Shown: positions 5,362 through 8,398 of the stretch, piece after piece
How positions within the stretch are numbered: position 1 is the stretch's first letter
Layout of the letters: each line of letters starts with the position of its first letter
Origin: Desulfurococcales archaeon
GTDB taxonomy: Archaea; Thermoproteota; Thermoprotei_A; Sulfolobales; NBVN01
Reading direction: 5' to 3'
DNA: 8,398 nucleotides
Assembly (NCBI GenBank): GCA_027061705.1
Contig: JAMOVB010000097.1
Span: 1-8,398, forward strand
Notes under the pieces: model-generated
Database searches by the model: none
The model's input: the letters and a program-made list of their open reading frames with translations, nothing else
What the model was told of the DNA's origin: nothing
Position numbers and translations under genes: made by a program

Positions 5362-6681
5362 TTACCTTCTAATATACTCAACACCCTTCTCAGTTATTTT
5401 GAAAAGCCTACGCCTCCTCTCACCGGAAGATTCCACGACCTCCACTAAGCCCATACTCAGAAGTTCGTTGAAGTGCTGGTAGATGGACCTAAGGCTTATC
5501 TTAAGGCCGTACCTGCTCGTTAAGATCTTCCACGTCGCGTAAGGATGTATAGGCCCCTGCATCGCGACCACTTCGAGAATCTTCATTTTAGTGAACCCTA
5601 CCCTCTGAACTTCCCTTAAGCCCTTACTCTCAGCTATTATGCTGAGAACCGCGGGGTCTCGGGCAGGCCCCCCGGTAATCACCGCCACCACCTTAGACGG
5701 GCTTGAGAATTCGCCTGAGTACTTAAGTAGCGCCGCCACGGCAGTAACTCCCGTAGGCTCTATGAGCAACCCCTCAGCCCCAGCTAAGGTCTTGGCAGCG
5801 TCGATAACGTCGTTCTCCGAAACCTCGAGAATGAAGCCGCCCGTGGATGCGAGCGCATCCCTAAGTAAGTCCATGAGCAGGGGTTTCCTCACAGCAACAT
5901 CCTTCAGTAGGGGGGAGGTTGAAGACGCTCTGACGCCAATTACCCTAACGCCGTGGGTGAATTTGCTGAGGATCTGGCACGTGGCCCACGCCAGCGCCCC
6001 GTCTCCCACGGGAACGAGAACTACGGCATCACCCTCCCTAACCTCGTTAAGTAGCTCTAGAGCCAGCGTTCGGTACCCGTCGATAAGGTAGGGGTTCCTA
6101 GCGGTTACCGGCATGCTGCCGGCCTTCGAGCCGTACCTCTCAGCCTTATGCACCGCCCTCTCGTAATCCTCCACAAACTCCACCGAATCGGCTAGCGCTA
6201 GGGTTTGGTAGGTCTTAACGGGAGGTGCTGTGGCGGGTATTAGAACCTTACATCTGATGCCTGCTCTCCTAGCGTACGTCGCCACAGATATTCCGAGATC
6301 CCCGAGCGACGCCGTAACTAGCCTCATTACGTTTAGGTTCAGCGCCGCTGTGACTACCGTGGCGGCCCCCCTATCTATGAACGTGCCTGTCGGGTTCCGC
6401 GACTCGTCCTTCAGCAGAACTTCCTTAGCGCCTAGTATTCGCTCCAAATTATGGGCTCTGATTAACGGCGTCATGCCTTCATAGAGCGAGACCCTCTTCT
6501 CAAAAACGCCTGTGGCGAGTGAATCGCTCCACACCCACACGCCTGGCCCCCCACCTGCTCTGAGGGTGTCGGGGGGCTTAGGAAGTAGTGGGGAGCCGCA
6601 CTTGCCGCAGCTTATCCTACCTAACCTAACATCGTATGAGGTCCCGCATTTAGGGCATGTTAAGAGCTTCTTCATACTCAT
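5362..6681 (-). CDS. Threonine-synthase-like protein without PLP lysine, fused to winged-helix domain
   Basis: This 439-residue protein has three parts. A zinc ribbon (C9, C12, C25, C28) opens it, as in many archaeal threonine synthases. Residues about 60-355 form a fold-type-II PLP-enzyme domain, with YEGMTPL (67-73) and LKDESRNPTG (90-99). Residues 366-439 look like a winged helix (PadR/ArsR style), with a likely recognition helix around SLRSIYQHFNELL and a basic wing at GERRRR. The lysine that binds PLP in NPTGSFKDRG is isoleucine here (I102, ATA at 6376-6378). The glycine loop reads SLGDLG (125-130) where STGN-type is usual, and the phosphate loop reads VGDGA. Threonine synthesis is therefore unlikely. 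I infer a transcription regulator that senses an amino acid, PLP or a phosphorylated compound. ATG at 6681 is chosen; ATG at 6675 is an alternative. It follows the NUDIX gene by 44 bases. Confidence 0.85.
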   Translation of the reverse strand: MSMKKLLTCPKCGTSYDVRLGRISCGKCGSPLLPKPPDTLRAGGGPGVWVWSDSLATGVFEKRVSLYEGMTPLIRAHNLERILGAKEVLLKDESRNPTGTFIDRGAATVVTAALNLNVMRLVTASLGDLGISVATYARRAGIRCKVLIPATAPPVKTYQTLALADSVEFVEDYERAVHKAERYGSKAGSMPVTARNPYLIDGYRTLALELLNEVREGDAVVLVPVGDGALAWATCQILSKFTHGVRVIGVRASSTSPLLKDVAVRKPLLMDLLRDALASTGGFILEVSENDVIDAAKTLAGAEGLLIEPTGVTAVAALLKYSGEFSSPSKVVAVITGGPARDPAVLSIIAESKGLREVQRVGFTKMKILEVVAMQGPIHPYATWKILTSRYGLKISLRSIYQHFNELLSMGLVEVVESSGERRRRLFKITEKGVEYIRR

Positions 6682-6725
6682 CAGCTTTCCACTGTTAGTT
6701 AGTGTTTGTCGGATTTAGGTGTTAG

Positions 6726-7226
6726 TTAAGGCCTTCCTAGCTGTGTGAGGATGCGTTCATACTCGCTCTCCTTTAAGGTAGTTGATATGGTATAGACCCT
6801 GTCTAGGTTGAAGGAGTTTTTAAGTAGTTCGTTGAGTAGCTTGCGGGTGCTTATGCTTAGCTTTAGCTTGAGGGCATCCCTAACCTTAAAGAACCCTCCG
6901 TCGAGACTCTCCTCGCTAATCCTTAGGTCGCCGCTGAACTCCTTCACGAGGTAGTCTAGGATTACGTAGTGGTACTTCACCTCACCAGCGTCGGTTAGGC
7001 AGATGTACTCCGTCACCGCCAGTAGTTTCGGTGACTTTCCAACAAGGCCTGTTTCCTCACGTAGCTCGCGCAGCAGGGCGTCTGTAAGTCTCTCGCCAGG
7101 CTCTACATGGCCTCCCGGTAGTGCCCAGTAGTTTGCTGACGGCTCATACCTTCGCTTAACGAGTAGCACCCTCCCCTCACTGTCGAGTACGAACGCCCCG
7201 ACACCCACCTTCGGCCAGCACGTCAT
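6726..7226 (-). CDS. NUDIX hydrolase
   Basis: This 166-residue cytoplasmic enzyme would hydrolyse a nucleoside diphosphate linked to another group, such as ADP-ribose or a (deoxy)nucleoside triphosphate. The Nudix box matches the consensus GX5EX7REUXEEXGU fully: G39, E45, R53-E54-L55, E57, E58, G60, L61, with the metal-binding RELREE core intact. The N-terminal strand [19 protein letters not shown] and [12 protein letters not shown] are typical. About 45 residues after the core fold, rich in Lys, Leu and Ser, have no assignment I can make. The ATG has GAGGT (7234-7238) 7 bases ahead. It lies 52 bases after the aminotransferase stop and 44 before the threonine-synthase-like gene, with no convincing promoter in either gap, so cotranscription is likely. 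The substrate cannot be read from the sequence. Confidence 0.9.
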   Translation of the reverse strand: MTCWPKVGVGAFVLDSEGRVLLVKRRYEPSANYWALPGGHVEPGERLTDALLRELREETGLVGKSPKLLAVTEYICLTDAGEVKYHYVILDYLVKEFSGDLRISEESLDGGFFKVRDALKLKLSISTRKLLNELLKNSFNLDRVYTISTTLKESEYERILTQLGRP

Positions 7227-7233
7227 CGCCAGA

Positions 7234-7238
7234 ACCTC
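7234..7238 (-). promoter_or_regulatory. Ribosome binding site of the NUDIX gene
   Basis: GAGGT on the minus strand lies 7 bases before the ATG at 7226 and fixes this start. A nearby CTTAAG (7236-7241 region) is too close to the start codon to be a TATA box for this gene. Confidence 0.55.
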
Positions 7239-7278
7239 TTAAGTAGTGTAGTTTGATGACGCGTTTGGGTAGCGGGCA

Positions 7279-8398
7279 TCACTTGGACTCAAGCTCGTGT
7301 ATGAACTCTGACACTAGCTCTATGCCTCTTCTAAGCCTCTCCTCGGGCTGCGTTACGAACGTTACTCTAAGGTGGCCTTCGCCAACCTTACCGAATATCG
7401 AGCCGGGGAGTATGACTACGGCCTTCGAGTCGGCCAGCTTGTACGTGAACTCAACGTCGCTCATGCCTAGCTTCTCTAGGTACGGCCGTATGTCTGTGAA
7501 TAGGTACATCCCGGCCGGCGGCTTCCACACGCGGGCCTCCGGCAGGTACTTCCTTATGGCTTCGTATGCAGCATCCCTCCTGCTGCGGTATATGGGTAGA
7601 ACCTTCCTTAGGTAGCGCTCCTTAGCGCCAGTTGTTAGGGCGTAGTAGGCGAACCACTGAGCCGGTACTGACGAGCTTATGGTTAGTATTCCCTTAAGCT
7701 TAACCATCTCGTCTATGATCTCCTTAGGGCCGTAGGCGTAGCCCAGTCTGAAGCCGGGTATCGCTATGTCCTTAGAGAATGAGTTAGCGCTTATTAAGCG
7801 CTCCATCGTGTTGCCGTACTTATGTATCCATACGTGGCTACCCTCGTATACGACGTGCTTGTACGCCTCATCATATATTAGCCAAACATCGTTATCCGCC
7901 GTTAGATCAGCTATTAGCTTCAGTATCCTTTCGGAGAGTATTCTTGACGTAGGGTTATCCGGGCTCACCACTACTACGGCTGCCGTCTTCCTAGTTATAG
8001 ATTCCTCAATACACTCCTCCTCCGGCTGGAAGCCTCTCTCAACTGTTTGAGGGCATGTCTTGACCTTAAGCTGAAGGTACTTCGCTAGATCCCAGTAGAC
8101 GCTGTAGGTAGGGTCTAGAAGGAGTATCTCATCCCCGGGGTCCGTGGTGGCCGCCAACGCTAGGTTGAAGGCCTCGACACCGCCGCTCGTTACGGTTATG
8201 TTCTCGACAGGGACGTCTATACCGCCGTACTTCTTCAGATCCTCACTTATTGCCTCCCTAAGCCTCAGCATCCCCCTAGTGCTCATGTACCTGTAGTGGT
8301 TGAAGGGATCCTTAAGCGCGTGTTCGAAGGTCTTCCTAATGACTTCCTCTGCGGGCGGTAGGCCGGGCTGACCCGCGGAGAAGCTGTAGACGTCCCTT
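7279..8398 (-). CDS. Class I/II aminotransferase, PLP-dependent (N-terminus beyond window)
   Basis: This fold-type-I PLP enzyme (aspartate-aminotransferase superfamily) moves amino groups between an amino acid and a 2-oxo acid in the cytoplasm. The frame is open to the right edge, giving 37 residues before the Met at 8286, including SFSAGQPGLPPAEEV, which is typical N-terminal aminotransferase sequence. The Met at 8286 (in HYRYMSTRG) is therefore internal, and roughly 40-50 residues are missing. Numbering from that Met, key residues are the SGGVEAF turn (34-40), SPDNPT with N111, YDEAY with D139 and Y142, the Schiff-base lysine K172 in SFSKD, R180 in FRLGY, and a late HLRVTF whose Arg should bind the substrate carboxylate. 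SPDNPTSR has Ser where Gly is common after NPT. The substrate (aspartate, alanine, aromatic or other) cannot be decided. Confidence 0.92.
   Translation of the reverse strand, partial: RDVYSFSAGQPGLPPAEEVIRKTFEHALKDPFNHYRYMSTRGMLRLREAISEDLKKYGGIDVPVENITVTSGGVEAFNLALAATTDPGDEILLLDPTYSVYWDLAKYLQLKVKTCPQTVERGFQPEEECIEESITRKTAAVVVVSPDNPTSRILSERILKLIADLTADNDVWLIYDEAYKHVVYEGSHVWIHKYGNTMERLISANSFSKDIAIPGFRLGYAYGPKEIIDEMVKLKGILTISSSVPAQWFAYYALTTGAKERYLRKVLPIYRSRRDAAYEAIRKYLPEARVWKPPAGMYLFTDIRPYLEKLGMSDVEFTYKLADSKAVVILPGSIFGKVGEGHLRVTFVTQPEERLRRGIELVSEFIHELESK

Noticed and set aside
5639..6091. Plus-strand open frame of 150 codons
   Set aside because: It lies entirely opposite the threonine-synthase-like gene, its translation resembles no family and is rich in Ser, Thr and Ala as expected of an antisense shadow, and it has no ribosome binding site I can see.
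5362..6681. Active threonine synthase (thrC)
   Set aside because: The PLP lysine is Ile, the glycine loop and phosphate loop are altered, and a winged-helix domain is attached; the remaining nearby lysine (K91 in LLKDE) is a conserved non-catalytic residue of the family.
7253..7615. Plus-strand open frame of 120 codons
   Set aside because: It is antisense to the aminotransferase, whose motifs are clear on the other strand; no recognisable protein features.
8284..8286. ATG as the start of the aminotransferase
   Set aside because: The frame continues upstream for 37 codons to the window edge with typical aminotransferase sequence (SFSAGQPGLPP), so this Met is internal.

Overview
The window looks like the chromosome of a thermophilic crenarchaeon (Thermoproteota). 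The evidence is a class II lysyl-tRNA synthetase of the crenarchaeal type, heavy use of AGG and ATA codons, purine-rich coding strands, many GTG and TTG starts with Shine-Dalgarno (SD) motifs of the GGTG/GGAGG type, overlapping genes, and TATA-like rather than -35/-10 promoter elements. This placement is inferred from gene content, not from a marker tree. All genes lie on the minus strand and gaps are short; no stretch over 100 bases is without a gene. I see no tRNA, rRNA, CRISPR or mobile element.

In transcription order, from the right edge to the left, the first cluster holds three genes. They are a fold-type-I aminotransferase (N-terminus beyond the edge), a NUDIX hydrolase, and a threonine-synthase-like protein that carries an N-terminal zinc ribbon and a C-terminal winged helix. 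The position of the PLP-binding lysine in that last protein is isoleucine. It is the most unusual gene here and reads as a ligand-sensing regulator rather than an enzyme.

After a 97-base intergenic region with TATA-like sequence and a C/G-run hairpin that overlaps the ribosome binding site, a tightly packed five-gene operon follows. It encodes an ECF-type vitamin transporter (membrane S component, one chain with two fused ABC ATPases, and EcfT), then a FlK-like acyl-CoA thioesterase and a creatininase-family metal amidohydrolase. The layout suggests import of a small vitamin-like compound followed by hydrolytic processing. The substrate cannot be read from the sequence.

The last gene is class II lysyl-tRNA synthetase, separated by an 83-base gap with its own likely promoter. 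It runs off the left edge before its motif 3.
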